From Isoetes taiwanensis (Eukaryota; Streptophyta; Lycopodiopsida; Isoetales; Isoetaceae), in the NCBI GenBank assembly GCA_021234155.1, contig JAJEKV010000126.1:186001-250000 (forward strand): a DNA stretch of 64,000 nt, given 5' to 3'. Shown one piece after another: positions 35,340 through 48,155 of this stretch (position 1 is the stretch's first letter; each line of letters begins with the position of its first letter). A program made the position numbers and the translations under genes. The notes beneath the pieces are model-generated. The model saw nothing but the letters and a program-made list of their open reading frames with translations, was not told where the DNA came from and ran no database searches.

Positions 35340-35660
35340 CCATTATAAAGTGGACCCGCCGCAAAATCCAAAAGTTCAAAATACCTGACGGCAAATTCAA
35401 ATTTCAAATTTGAGCCGAGGGCTGTCTAAGACGCGGCTTTACGACTCAAACTACTTAAAATTTATATCGACGAATCCAAGGAGAGACTGACTCAAGTGGA
35501 AAATTCAAATTTTTAAAATTTGAGAGATTCGGATCAAGGAAAAATTCAAAATTTTCAAAATTTGAGAGACCTGACGGGCGGGTAATTTGGAGAGACGCTC
35601 GGCGGGGTAAATTTGAGCTTACAAGGACTGGGCGGCAATTGGAGAGACGCCGGACTTTCT
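35340..35660. repeat. AAATTCAAATTT / GGAGAGACG degenerate repeats
   Basis: Units of ~55-60 bases contain AAAATTCAAA, AAAATTTGAGAGA and ACCTGACGG/GACGC.CGG. They lie in the centre of the candidate CACTA-like element. Confidence 0.65.
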
Positions 35661-36029
35661 TTTCCTCGAATTTTTTTTCTTTCTTCCTCCTCATCCAATT
35701 TTCATTTTCACTTCATTGTTCTTTTTCCCTCACCCCCTTCCCCGCCTTTGCACACCCCACTCTCCTATTCAAACATTTTCCTCTAGCGCCTCGCTGATCC
35801 CAGGAGCCGCTTCTGAAAAAAAGTGGAGTAGGATTTATAATGGTCCTCAGACTTTATACTCTTTATACAATGGCTAATCTTCGCCAAAATCCAGAGCCGT
35901 GCCCAAAGTTAGTATCCTGGTTGTTTCTATTCCATCGATTTGTAGTGTCTTAGGGTAACGAATGATACGGGACGCCGCTATTTCATTAGGAGAGGGTGGG
36001 GTTTGCAGCCCTTCCTCCCGAGTAGTTTA

Positions 36030-36295
36030 TGAAATGGCTAGCTGCCCATTTCTAGAATAGAAGAGCAAATGGCTTAAATCGGCTTATTTAAGTCTCAAAT
36101 GGCTTGTGCGCTCATTTGCTTTTAGAAGGGGATCCATTAATAGAACAAATGGCTAATTAACTGCTTATTTAGTCTAAAATGGCGTTTACCGCACCATTTA
36201 GACTTAGATGAGATATGCTTCATTTGTTTCCACATAATAGAGCAAATGCGTAGGCGCTATTTAGACTTTACAATGGCGACTGCTACCATTTAGTG
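36030..36295. repeat. AAATGGC/GCCATTT array, right
   Basis: Dense AAATGGC, ATTTAGTCT and CCATTTAG copies in both orientations, ending at the TAGTG terminus. Confidence 0.85.
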
Positions 36296-39200
36296 AAAAT
36301 GTCGTCATCAAGCTTTTATCTTTCTAGCACATGTCATTTTTCTCACCATGCTTTACTTTGCAGCCACTAGTGCTACCAAGAAATGGAATGTGGTGACTTC
36401 GAGGAGCATAGTCCCTAATCGGAAGATCTTGGTGTATGGAGATTGTTAGAGCCATACCCTTGACCGGAGGGCGGACCCAAACCAAGGAGACAAGAGGCTT
36501 GTGAACTTTGCCCCTTGTCCAATCGTGCAAGTGAAGAAGGAGCTTTAGTTTTGGCCCGTGATGAGCATCATTGTTAACATGAGAGAAGTCAAGAAACAAG
36601 GGAAGACTTGACTTCTTTGGTTGCACAAGAGAAGATCCCACACCGGCAAAGATTGATCTCTATCAAGATGGATTGGTAAAGCATACGAGCCTCAATGATG
36701 GAGTCCAAAGATAAAGGACCAAAGCACCGCCTACCAAAAGAAAGGTTGGCCACGCCATCTTATGAGTCTAGAGAGCAAGCGATATCAAAGGCACTGTAGA
36801 GATCCCCAAGGATTCGTATTCTCATGAGCTGGGGAATGGACATGTCCAAAACCTCGGTCCTACATTGTAAGAGCCAAGATCAAAACATGCCAGTGAATGG
36901 ATAGCATGGGTCGCCGAGAGATGCAGAGAAAAGGTGTGGTAAACAAGCCACCAAAGTCGGGCAAAGGAACAAAAATGGTGGAGGTGGTGAAGTACAAAGG
37001 AGACAGTAACAAGAAGAAGGAGGACTAGACGTTGAGAAAGGGGACGACCATAAGGATGAGAAGAGGGATGAGGTCGATGCTCACAAACATGATTCTCCAC
37101 CGAAGTCCACCGGGAAGCCTCGCCGATAGTGGATCGCGACTATTAGTGACAATAAGGAGGCTAAAGCACATAAGAAATGTAGCATCCATGTTAGACAGCA
37201 AGACCCGTGAAAGAGAAAGACGAAACCAAAGCAATGCATAAGGCATGAAATTACAAAGATTGCATCTTGAAGTGCCCGAGGAACTAAAGATGGGACCGGG
37301 ATGAAGAAGAAGAAATGGCAGAGGAAACCCTAAAAAAAAATACAAAAGACGGCCACATGTTCCCCCTGGAGTCACATACACCGTAATAATATCTTATCCG
37401 ATTCAGAAGAGGGCCCCACCTAACATGACCGCCAGGTTATTAACCCCGAACATGTTAGGAGGCCTCGCAAATCATTTGTCGAGGATCCACATCCGGTATT
37501 CACTCCGCCAGATGTGGTGCCCCCTTTGATCCTGATACAAAGGAGTTGCTGAAATACGGGTCAGAATCTGATCCGACATTCGAAAAGATTTTATATTATC
37601 AATGGTAATCATTCTGGTCACGCCGCCACTGCAAGTTGGGGAAGTCAGACGTCGGATGCCAGCCGAAGATCTATAGCTATAGAATATGCAGAGTTCTTTC
37701 CTGAGAGATCGACTGACCGACCTTCACCGAAAGTGGATGTGGGAATGATATAGTAGCAGCAACTGCCTTCAAGGAACCATATGTGGATCGATCCACCATC
37801 TCCGCAAGCAGCATCGTGAGCGGAAGACCGTACCGGGTAAAGGACAGCCAAGGCGACGAAGCACAAGGCAACGCCACGCCCACCCATGATCGAAATACGC
37901 CAGCCTGCCATTTGAGGCTGAAATGGCGCAAAATGCCATTTGATGGGAATAGCAAATGGCGCCATTTGATAAATACGCCACCATCCATTAGGGATAAATA
38001 GCAAATATTTGGAATTTAAAATCGCCTTCTGCAGCTAATTCACCTGAAATGGCGTGAATAAGATCGAAAGCAAAACACACCTAAGGATGGTGTCAATCTG
38101 GCTTTTGTCTTCACGCGATGATGTTCATGACTCTTCCCGCCGTAGATGTGTGAAACGAAAATGGAGGAAAGGGAGAACTTAAGGGACAATAGGGGTCAAG
38201 CTATAGTAATCAATTTTGCCAAAGACAAAGATGATTTCAAAGGACAACTACCCTTAGATGCATGAGGGCTTGGACTATGATGATTGTAGTCCCTCAAGAA
38301 GCATTGCTGGGATATATAATGCCAAAAGTCACCCTCAGACAAAGGCGAGAATTTTTTCAAGACGCAGGGCTTAATCCTAAGAATTTTGCTTACATGAAGA
38401 AGGAGACACCGCACTTCATTGCAGATCAAATTGGCATTAAGTACAAGAAATTGAGGACCTAAGGAAGGCCACCAACCATTTTATAAAAGCTAATCTCTGC
38501 TTTGGGGTATGCTACACCACAAGTGGGTGCGGTGAAGGAATACTCAAAGAGGGAGTTCATGGTAACATGCCATTCTCCTTGTCCGTGTCCATTAGAAAAA
38601 TCCTTAAGCCCGAAAAAAAGGACCCTCGCCAAGATACCGTTGAACATGTCACCGCCGGGGATTCCGCAAGAAATGCGTGCTTACCGCCAAAGATGATATG
38701 TTTAGATGCAAGGCGCCTTTACCCACTTTGGAATAGTGAGAGATCTAAATCCGTTTTTCTTGATAATGTCTCAAAGATGATGATGTAGAGACATACCGGA
38801 TTCTATGTTTCGCCAGTCGGAAGCATAACTTTCTATTTGGTTGCACTTTTGAAAGACCAGGAATCCAGTCAAGAGTATTTTGTAGAATCTGCGAAGAGGA
38901 AGCCGGAGCTATGTGTGGTTCAGAATCAAAGAGCCACAAGCCTTCTATTTGCTACAAGGATTTCTAAGATTGCACGGGAGGAGAGCTCGACGAAGACCTG
39001 ATCTCGTGCTATATGGGCGACCATCCTAGAAAAGTTCCCCCAAAATTCCTCCTCCCATTCCTAAGGAAGCCATCGGAAGTGAGGGAGATGTTATGGGCTA
39101 AAAAAATCATGCAAGATGTGCTTGGCGGAGCGCTAAGACAGTATGGAAGGAGAATAACTGGTGCATAAACAGATTGGTCCCGTGAACCTGCTTTCTACCT

Positions 39201-39640
39201 TTGTTGAGTCAGCCTCCAAGGTAACATCGCATCAGATTTTTCTCCGTGAGGAGCCTTCTAGGGCATCCCTTCATGTAGGAAGAATCGCTGGTGACATACG
39301 AGCATGAGTTAGAAAGATGAAACATGAAGGCATCGGTAGGGTCGGTAGAACGCCATGTACCCCTCGCTTGACCTAAAGGACCAACGCCAACGGAAGTTTT
39401 GACTTTGTGTAAGATGCTAGTCCGGTAAGTGACGGGCGTTTCATCCAGAGAAAGGTGGAGACGCTTCACAGAGAGTAGACCAAGGATCAGCAAGTAAATT
39501 AACTGATGATTGGTGAGGGAGAAGTCCTCCGATGAACACTACCAAATGATTACAAAAACTGCATTTTAAAAACGTATCTATATATTTCATTTTCATATAT
39601 ACTCCTGCTACGGCCTTCCTCGAAATATATGTTATCTATA
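36296..39640. other. Unassigned, fragmentary frames
   Basis: Protein-like pieces without a known family: plus-strand PFDPDTKELLKYGSESDPTF (about 37,520-37,580); plus LRQRREFFQDAGLNPKNFAY (about 38,334-38,393); plus GFYVSPVGSITFYLVALLKD (about 38,796-38,855); minus 36,324-36,641 and 37,025-37,381. They may be parts of old transposon or host ORFs. No catalytic motif is visible. Confidence 0.35.
37890..38055. repeat. AAATGGC/GCCATTT array
   Basis: GCCATTTGAGGCTGAAATGG and GCAAATGGCGCCATTTGATA show the same paired motif as the arrays at 34.5 and 36.1 kb. Confidence 0.75.
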
Positions 39641-39970
39641 GCAAAATGGCCGAGCACATTTGTTTGGTTCGATGTCACTAAAATAAGTCAGCACTATTCT
39701 GTCGTTTCATTGACCTTGAAGTAAATATGCTACCGCATTCATTTGTTTGTTTCAATGCTTCAAAGCAATAGCGCCCTACCATTTGCTTCCTTTTCATTGC
39801 AGCAATAGCTATGGCGCTTATTTACTGGTTACTTTTGGGTTAGAGCGGGCCGCCCATTTTGTTTCCGTTTGTTAGCACTTTGGTAATTCAATATTCGGTT
39901 CTTTGGGCCGCTCTCATATACCTCTGGCAAGTAAATGGCTACCATACTTCTCTTCAACAACCAAAACCGC
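39640..39970. repeat. Degenerate ATTTG/AAATGGC array
   Basis: Repeated ACATTTGTTTGGTT, CATTCATTTGTTTG, CCATTTGCTTCC and AGTAAATGGCTACC. It is weaker than the other arrays. Confidence 0.5.
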
Positions 39971-40039
39971 CGCTTTATATTAAATAAAGGTTTTGCATGA
40001 TAACTGGTTTTTAAGCAAATAGTTGTTATCTAGCCATAA

Positions 40040-41047
40040 ATGTGTGATAAACAGTGGAAAGAAATCGATTTATGAGAAATGGAATCACTTACCAACTTTA
40101 ATGAAACTCGCTAAGCGTAAAATGCAGAAGTTAATGGATTGCTCAAGAAAGCTTGCATAAATCTTGTGGCGGTTATGAATGGTCCCTTTGCCATAAAGGC
40201 TTATTCTGCCACGCTGCGAAGTTTGGTGCTTCAGCTCAAACTTAATACCTGACCACTCATGGTTTTGAATAAGGTATGATACACTATTTTATGCTTTTAT
40301 TCAAACAAGGAATAAGCCTCGCCAAAAATCGTGAATGCTTATTTGGTCGTTTTATCCGTTAGTTGTGCTATGTTAGATTTATAATATAACGAAGCAAGGC
40401 TATGCTGAAAAAGGGCTTTTTACCTTAAAACAAATTTATGCAAATTCAAAGATGGCGCGAAAATTTCAGAACCGACATTGTCGGATCTCTTTAGTTCTCA
40501 CAGAATAGAGCAATAATGCGATATTATGAGTTTAATAACCAGCAGGGCTTCATCGTTTGGCCGCTTTGGAAACATTGTATGATCTAAAATAGATGCTAAG
40601 GCTTTGATTCGCTATGTTTGTTTGTTATTCTCATGCATGAATATAAACGTGTCGAAATGGTTGATGTACTAAACTAGCTTGCGTTTCCATCATTTTGATT
40701 GCATGCTTAATTATATAGTTTTCTTCAAAGACCGATGGCTTCGAGGTTACCGCTATACCTTAACCAGAAAAATCCGGGTGCTCTTCAGCCACCTCGGTAT
40801 ACCGCCAAAGTCCGATAATGTGATCGTGAGAGGAGGCCGGGTCGCGGTGCATTTGAAGCTTCGGGAGCTGGGTGACCTACCGGCAACCGGGTGAAGAGCC
40901 CAAGGTGCTTCTTTTCCCGGCAAGTGTGCATACTGCTCATTTTTGGCTTGTGTTTTGATTATTTATGCCTGGCTTCTGCAGGAAAGGCCGGTTGAAGACA
41001 GTGATGACGATATAGTTTCAGCTTATTTGACTAACCCATCGGTTTAA
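40040..41047 (+). other. Candidate multi-exon gene, unknown
   Basis: Plus-strand pieces in order: INLVAVMNGPFAIKAYSATL (about 40,155-40,215, then RSLVLQLKLN); DRWLRGYRYTLTRKIRVLFS, LGIPPKSDNVIVRGGRVAVH and LKLRELGDLPATG (40,730-40,894); and, after an acceptor-like TCTGCAG (40,975-40,981), ERPVEDSDDDIVSAYLTNPS with V and a stop at about 41,047. The last block looks like a genuine C-terminal exon. I do not recognise the family, and the exon borders between blocks are inferred. Confidence 0.4.
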
Positions 41048-41944
41048 AAGAACACTGGGTTTGTAGTGTCTTTCGATTTGTTAGACTAATTATAGAACCA
41101 ATCTGCTTTTAGAGTATTTTGTGCATCGCTCGAAGCAAATGGAATTTGACCGGTGGAGATTCACTGTGCGTTTTTCTTTATGGTTGAGATCTTTGTGCAA
41201 GTTTATTGTTTCTGCTATTTAACCTTGATAACAATAATTCCTTCCTTACATTTCACATTATCAAAATACCGCTATTTCTACATACTATTGCTCCCATATG
41301 TTTGCGGATTTTTGGCAGATCTGATTACGCTTGAAACCGTTTCATTTTAAGTGGTAAAACCTTTTAGACATTTATTTACCCTTCTAGATTTAGGGTTTCA
41401 GATCTATTTTAACGATTTTTTACTATGTTTTCGTATCATTCAATTGGTTTCCTTTGAATTTGTTCGTAAATGGAAATATAGGGAAACTGAGGGTCCTTTT
41501 GAGTTTCACAGGTATTTTCTTGTTTTATTTTCTTTTTGTTTCATTCGTGAGCGCTAAGATTTCACATTGTTGTGTTATCATATATTTTATATGAGTGTCT
41601 TTATTCAAAGTTTTTTCCTTGTTGTACTAAATGAGTAACTTTTATATGTTTGCAAAGAGACTTCAACTCCCTTGTATGCTTAACCTAAGATCCTAAAAAT
41701 TGGACTCGCTAAATGTGCGTCAAAGTCACATCAAAGTTTCTACCCTAGAGGTCGCATTCGTCTCCACTTATTTATAGAAGTATAACCTCTTTCCTTCATG
41801 ATATCCAGAATAACCGGGTTCAAATCCATGTTCTTGTGCTCTTGGAATGGCCGGGGTTCAAATTTCTGCCTTCTGCACCGAGTATGAAGAAAAGGCTTGA
41901 CAATCGCATTGTAACCATTGATATTGGCAGTTATTTAAAAAATG
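41048..41944. other. Intergenic, no recognised gene
   Basis: AT-rich DNA with short frames. Two tRNA B-box-like strings (GGGTTCAAATCC at about 41,818 and GGGGTTCAAATTTC at about 41,851) occur 30-odd bases apart, without an A-box. Confidence 0.5.
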
Positions 41945-42461
41945 AAATCATTAGCCATTGATGTGGACGTTTCGTTTATGGCGTAAGCAACGATACAACA
42001 AACGCTGGAAATCCACGATGAAGGACATTATAACACGCTTGTACGCTGCGTGCACATCGCGCTGCAATATCGTCAGAAACAACGCCTGCGCGCCGCGACG
42101 CAAGCAACGGTGATAAGAACGTGCTACTTTAATGCATCCGCGGTGGAGGATCGCTACACCGACGCCCGGACGCGCTATAAACATGTTGCATGCACGTCAA
42201 AACAACGCTTCGCTGGGTGACGAAAGAGCACCCAGATTGAACGCCGAAGGACGTATTAACAACGCATACACGCCGAGGACATCGCAAGAAACCACGTTTA
42301 ATAAGGACAAGTGACGCCGCCTCTCGCTGACGTAACCAGGCTTACGCCATTTGCAACGTACCCGCGGTAACATTTGCAAGAGACGCTCATGCGACGCCCG
42401 ATGTCTCTACTGATGACGCCACTAACGACGCCGCTAATAGCCCTCGAAGCTCGTAGTAGTG
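41945..42461. mobile_element. CACTA (En/Spm) terminus, solo end
   Basis: The segment is much more GC-rich than its surroundings and packed with ACAACGC, GACGC and CGACGCC units. It ends CGTAGTAGTG; the reverse complement CACTACTACGAGC followed by GGGCTATTAGCGGCGTCGTT is typical of plant CACTA termini. The mate end was not found in this window, and no transposase is present. The 77-codon minus frame inside is a product of the repeats. Confidence 0.7.
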
Positions 42462-44760
42462 AAGAAGGAACATCTCATAGGCTATGAAAGAAAAATTGCA
42501 CGCCATAGTGTGTAAAGTAACCATACATTTCATCTAGTTCCAAACTTCCAAAATTGGATCCATGAGCTCACAACCCTTTTCATATGACATCTCCTCTAAA
42601 CAACCAACGCACTTTCATGCATTTGAAGCAAATTTCTTTTGAAAAACACCCGACAATATCTTGAAGGAAAGAATGCCTTTTAGATGATCTTCCCACCCAA
42701 CTTGTGGCCTTTTTAGCCAACTTATCTAGTGTCTTAAATTCTGAATAGATTCATATGTATCAGCCATGGCAAAAGCCTCTCTGTGCTATACAATGAACAC
42801 TCAAAAGATGTGGTATTTCCATCTTAAATCCATACTCCAGCTTGTAGAGCCAACCATAGCAGACTTTCCCCATCGATCCAAAACCAACCATCTTTTGGTG
42901 TAAATCAAAACCTAGTCCTTCCAAAGATACTTCAATGCAACATACATATTATTTGCACCTCCACCACCACATTCAACAACTTCAAAAATTTAGTAATCCG
43001 GGCAATCCCTACCTCCATCTTTCAAGAATGAAGTACACTGTATAAGGTGATCCAAAGAAATATCCATGCTTTTGGCTCAATGAGAATAAATGGCTATGGA
43101 CTTAAGCACATCCCAAGAGCTTCCAAAGTAAATAGAGTAGAAAGCATCCAAGAACCTCACACTGTAATTGACGTTTGTATATATAGAGTAATCATCACTC
43201 AATAGGCATACCCTCGGAGTTTCCAAGTAGCTTACGATGGGGCGTTACAATGTTGAGTAGAAATTCATGGACAAATCATTTTAGTTGTAAAATACATAAT
43301 TTCATCACGCACTTCACCCTTTTCTCTCGCCTCCTCGTGATCCAACATACGATTGATATGCAACTTCTAGTGGAACAAACTTTCTTCCTCTCCCCACTTA
43401 CGATAACCTATGATCTTTAGACATTGCATGCACATCCAATGCTGAATCGAATGTTAGTGCTTTCCTTGTTTAGAAAACGACAATTGTAATGCTTAGCTTT
43501 TTTATAGAGAGCAATACATCCTTTTGACCACCATCATCAAGAATCTTTCTAAAACCCATGGATGCTTTAATAAGCCATTCCCATTCCCAATTTTCTCGGG
43601 CCAGGCTCCTTCCTTTTTATTATTCTTAATTGTTGCCTCCTCTCCCTCTATTGAGTATTCAAAACTTGCACCACGGCCTTTTTAAAAACTGAAATTAGAG
43701 AAGCTTGCCCTGTCCTTCTTTTTACGCCCCATTTCTTCATCTCCCTTCCAAAATTGTGAGATTAAATGCCCAGTTCCTTATCCCTGAAGGTAATTTGATA
43801 GGAAAAAAGATTCAAATTTGAAAAGAAGAATAGTAAATACAACAAAATACAATACTAAGTAAACAATCAAATTCAAAAAAATATATCCCGACCAATGTTG
43901 GCGCTAAATAGGCTTAAAAAAGAATTGTTGATATCGATTCAATTGATTACTGGAGCTATTCCCTAGCTGTCCAATGCATTCTTTCAAAGAAGCCTTTAGA
44001 GATTTTAGTATTATGCCATATGAATATGGCATGACTGCATCCTACGGGCATGGTCACATATATGGGGCTTTTTCGGATAGTTAACGTCTTCTATCTCTAA
44101 TTAAACAGTTTGATTCTATTGTAATTTGCAATTGTACTTTAAACATATCATTTCATTGGTCATCGGGTAAATGCACTTGACACAACCACAATACATGGAA
44201 ACCACGCAACATCGGGCAGTCACAATAGCGTATTTAAAATTGGTACTTCTAGATAGTTAAATCATCTGCCTAGCCGACAACAAAGAATGAGCTACAGAAT
44301 ATAGATGCCTGAGTCTCTAAGTTGCTCTTTCCCGCCTCTGCCCGCATTCAAATTGCTACTTATTTTGCCCGGCATCCGCTTTTCAATTATTCTCAGATGG
44401 AATAAGAGATTTTAGCACAACCATTGATCCATTCCCACCCTACAAGCTTTGAGCCGCAAAAATTTTTACCTTGAACTTGGACTACCCAAATCAAGTGTAA
44501 CCACACGTTGGAGCAAGGAAAATACATAGTCGGCCAACATCATCTCATAATCTACCAGACGAAAGGCTTTCATGCTCAATTTCGCAATAATACTTCAATT
44601 CAAGAATCGGATTCAGCTCAAATTTTAATTTTAGAAGAGGTGAACCTGGCTGCAATATTAATTGCCTACCATTCCATGATTTGTCGCGTTTTCATAATAC
44701 AATAATGATCCCCTCGATTTTTATCTCCCATTCATATATTCATATCAGGGTTGAAATTGA
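42461..44760 (-). pseudogene. hAT-like transposase, copy 1 (truncated)
   Basis: Read on the minus strand, broken frames give LGFDLHQKMVGFGSMGK and SAMVG (about 42,841-42,910), then SVHCIAQRGFCHG in another frame, then DKLAKKATSWVGRSSKRHSF LQDI (about 42,650-42,720). This is the order found in ZNF862/KIAA1586-like, DUF4371-type hAT domesticates and transposases (VGFGSDGASVM.G, then VHCIAHR..LA, then LQ...). It aligns with copy 2 at 45,879-48,155 and ends at the CACTA terminus, so its C-terminal third is missing here. Many stops; dead as assembled. Confidence 0.65.
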
Positions 44761-45059
44761 TGGCTGCCCCTTTTTGAAGGTCGCCTCTTAGTGGATCCTT
44801 TCAATTGTAAGGCATAATATAAATTAGACTTTCATGTGCATTGTTAGTGTAAAAGTAACAATGCTACGACTTAATTTTTTCTCCTTAAATACCTCTAAAC
44901 ATAAAGCGACTGCGAATATTAAACTTATAAAACATTGTGACATTAACATCGCTAAATTCCAGCAAATCATTTAATTCATAAGAATTTAAAAACATAAGAG
45001 TTAAGTTAACATATAAAAGTCATAAGGATTATAAATGATTTTCAGAAATATACAACATT

Positions 45060-48000
45060 ACTGCTCATTTCACCGCTATTCTTCGACTTCTTCTCTACTA
45101 AAGATTAAAAGCCATCAACATCGTTTCTCTCTTCTTCTGGTCCCTGCCAATGATAAAACATGAGCTTCCATCTAGCATCTTCAAGTCAAGACGAGCTATC
45201 ATCATCTTTATGTAGTTTTGCTTTGAAAAACCTCTTTCAAATGGTCGTACCACTAGAAGCACTAGTTAATTTTGCCAGCCAACTTAGCCAATTGTGGTGA
45301 GCTACAAACCATATCTTCATCACAAACATCACCAAGAACCAATCATTTCTATTTTGACACACCTTCTCCATTTTGATTAATAAAATTTACTACCTTTTGC
45401 AACTATGTGCATCAACCAAGGGGATTTAGACCACTACCAAATTTAGTTTAATCGCTGAGTAAACTATTAGATGCCTTTAGTATTGAAGAATTTACATCAA
45501 TGAGTAAGATAACCCTTGGCTTAAAACCCTGTAATAATAAAAATATCGATATCATCAAACCTTTTCAACAGAGTCAACTATAAGCGTTAGCGTATCTTCC
45601 CAATGCAATGCAAGCTTCCTTAGAATCTGCACAATGTGTGTCCTTTTTATGCATGAAACCAAAATGTAAAGTACTGTGAACAGGTCATGTACCTTGATTA
45701 TCCAGAATTGAACAATAATCCATGTTCTTCTCAAGAAGCTGTTTGCAAGAATACGGTATGTGGTAACCTTTGTCCACAAATTCTCCCAACACTGGAAAGT
45801 ATTCAGACTATCAATGCTTCCCAATTGAGGTACGTCAACGTGATTCAAACTGAAATTTTGCTTATCTCATTCCCATTGAAGGAAGAACATCTCATAGCAT
45901 ATGAAAGAAAAAATTGCACGCCATAGTGTGTGTGCAACTATACATTTCTTCTTCTATCTAGTCTCCAAACTTCCAAAAATTGGGACCCATGAGCTCACAA
46001 CTCTTTTCACATCTTCTAGACAACCAACGACTTCATGCATTTGAAGCAATTCAATTCTTTCTTGAAACACTCGACACATCTTGAAGGAAAGAATGCCTTT
46101 TAGATGATCTTCCCACCAACTTGTGGGCCTTTAGCCAACTTATCTAGTGTCTAAATTCTAATAGATTCATATGGCCCATGCATAAAGCCTCTATGTACAT
46201 AAGAATGAACACTTCAAAGATGTGGTATTTCCATCTTAAATCTGCTAAGTACCTAGTTTGTGAGCCAACCATAGCACTTTTTCCATCTGATCCAAAAACC
46301 AACCATCTTTTGCAAATCAAACCTAGTCCTTCCAGACATTTCAATGCAACATAACATATTATTTTGCCCCCACCTACTACATTCTACAACCTCAAAATTA
46401 GTGGAATCCAAGCATCCCTTACCCATCTTTCAAGAAGAATGAAGGTAAATGATCCAAAGAAATATCCTGCGGTTTATCAATGAGAATAATATGGACTTCT
46501 TAAGGACATCCCTAAGAGAGCTTCAAAATAGAGGGGAAAGTACCAAGAACTCACATCAGATTTGATTTGTATAGGGAGGAATCATCACTAGCATACCCTA
46601 CCGAGTTTCCAAGAAGCGATGATGTAACATACGTTGAGGGAATTATGGATGTCATTCTAATGAAAATACATAATTTCATCACATTTCACCTTTCTCTCCA
46701 ACAACATACGATTGATATGCACTCTAGTGGAACAAACTTCCTTCTCCTTCATTTCACGGCAACCTATGATCTTGGCATTGTATGCACATCCAATGCTTTA
46801 ACCGTGTTAGTGCTTCCTTGTTTAGAAAACATTAACTTTGCAATGCTTGATGCATAGAGAGCAATACATCCTTTTGCATCACCATCATCAAGAAATCTTT
46901 CTAAAACCCATGGATGCTTAATAAAACCCATTCTAAAATTTCTCAATTTGTAACCTTCCTTTTTTTATCTTCCGCCCAGAACTATTCCCTTCCTCTTCCC
47001 CTCTATCTCCCTTTTTAAAAACAACAAATTAAGAAAGCTTGCCTCTTGTCCCCTTTCTTTACGTCCCCATCATCTTCATCTCTCCTTCCAAATGAGATTA
47101 AATGCCTTTCTAGTTCCTTTTTTCCGTGCTGTAATTTGATAGGAAAAAAGATTCAGATTTGAAAAGAAGAAATGGGCCATAATCAAATACAATACTAACT
47201 AAATAATCAATTCAAAAAATATATATCCCGACCATCACATGCTTAAATAGCTTAAAAAATTGTTGATGGTGAGATTCAATTGATCGCAGAGAGTTATTCC
47301 AGTAGCTGCCCATGCATTTCCAAATAAGTTAGAGTTTTAGCATTATGCCATGGCGGTGAATATGGGCATGATTGGCATCCAAGGGCAAATCGGCACATAT
47401 GGCTTTTTTCTGATAGTGAATGGGCCTTTTCATCTCCTAATTAAAACAAATGATCCAAACCGAAGAAATTGCGATTCATTAAACTTTGCTTCCATCGTAA
47501 TTTTGCAACACCATATCATTTCATTAACAATGGTCGGCAATGCAATCTGCATAACTATAATACATGCAGGAACTACTACAAACATCTGGCAATCTAGAAT
47601 AGTGTTTAAATTGGCTCCTTTGAACACTCGGGTTACACCCGTAGAAAAGTTCTCGTAAAAACATTCTATGGAATTCATCCTCCAGATTCAAGTTCTAAGT
47701 CTCCGTTTCTTCTGATTCAATTTCTAAATAAGCAACCCATCCGCTTCAAATACCAACAAATGGAAGAATGAGCTTAATGATGCCTGGAGTCCGGAAAGCA
47801 AGTTTTTTTCGCTACTGTTCGGGCATTCAAAATGTTACATTTTGCTCCTCGGCATCTGCTTACCATTATGTATGGAATAAGAGATTTTTTAGCAACCCAT
47901 TAATCCATCTCAATCTCATGCTTGAGCCGCAAAAATCTTACCTTTGAACTTGGGTTATCAGTCACCGGAAACGAAGGTTTGAGTAATACATAATTCAAAA

Positions 48001-48155
48001 GATCATCTCATAATCGCCGTGATCAAAGAAAAAAGGGTTTCTTCATGCCCTTTTATGGCAATATTAATTGCTTACCATTCTATGATTTAAGCGTTTACAA
48101 TATATTAATGATCCCCTTTCATTCCATTCATGATTCATTCATATTCATATTAACG
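45060..48155 (-). pseudogene. hAT-like transposase, copy 2
   Basis: The minus strand runs from an N-terminal KHPWVLERFLDDGDAKG (about 46,920) to FGSDGKSAMVGSQT (about 46,261-46,300), then a HIFEV..MYIEAL block equivalent to the VHCIAHR region, then the SW.GRSSK/LQDI-like block (about 46,080-46,145), then QLGSIDSLNTFQCWENLWTK (about 45,830) and ERGFSKQNYIKMMIARLDLK (about 45,190-45,250), which resembles the hAT C-terminal dimerisation region (ERGFS..N.IK..LR..L). This copy keeps the C-terminal part that copy 1 lacks. It is interrupted by stops. The 5' side runs into the tandem repeats at 48.14 kb. Confidence 0.65.

Larger units (their letters stand above)
34448..36295. mobile_element. CACTA-like non-autonomous element, candidate
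   Basis: The right end is CTACCATTTAGTG (TAGTG at 36,291-36,295). Its reverse complement, CACTAAATGGTAGCAGTCGC, resembles the left end at 34,448 (TGCTAAATG ... GAGCAGTCAAGGCCATTTA). AAA flanks both ends (34,445-34,447 and 36,296-36,298), matching the 3-base target duplication of CACTA elements. Both ends carry arrays of AAATGGC/GCCATTT in both orientations, as expected for transposase-binding subterminal repeats. The centre has no transposase. The left terminus would have to have changed from CACTA to TGCTA, and AAA is a weak duplication. Confidence 0.4.

Noticed and set aside
41810-41880. tRNA gene or SINE from two B-box-like strings
   Set aside because: No A-box at the right distance, no cloverleaf and no oligo-A end.
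46150-46350. Pentatricopeptide-repeat protein
   Set aside because: The frame first looked PPR-like, but FGSDGKSAMVG followed by the HCIAHR-like block fits hAT-type transposases better.
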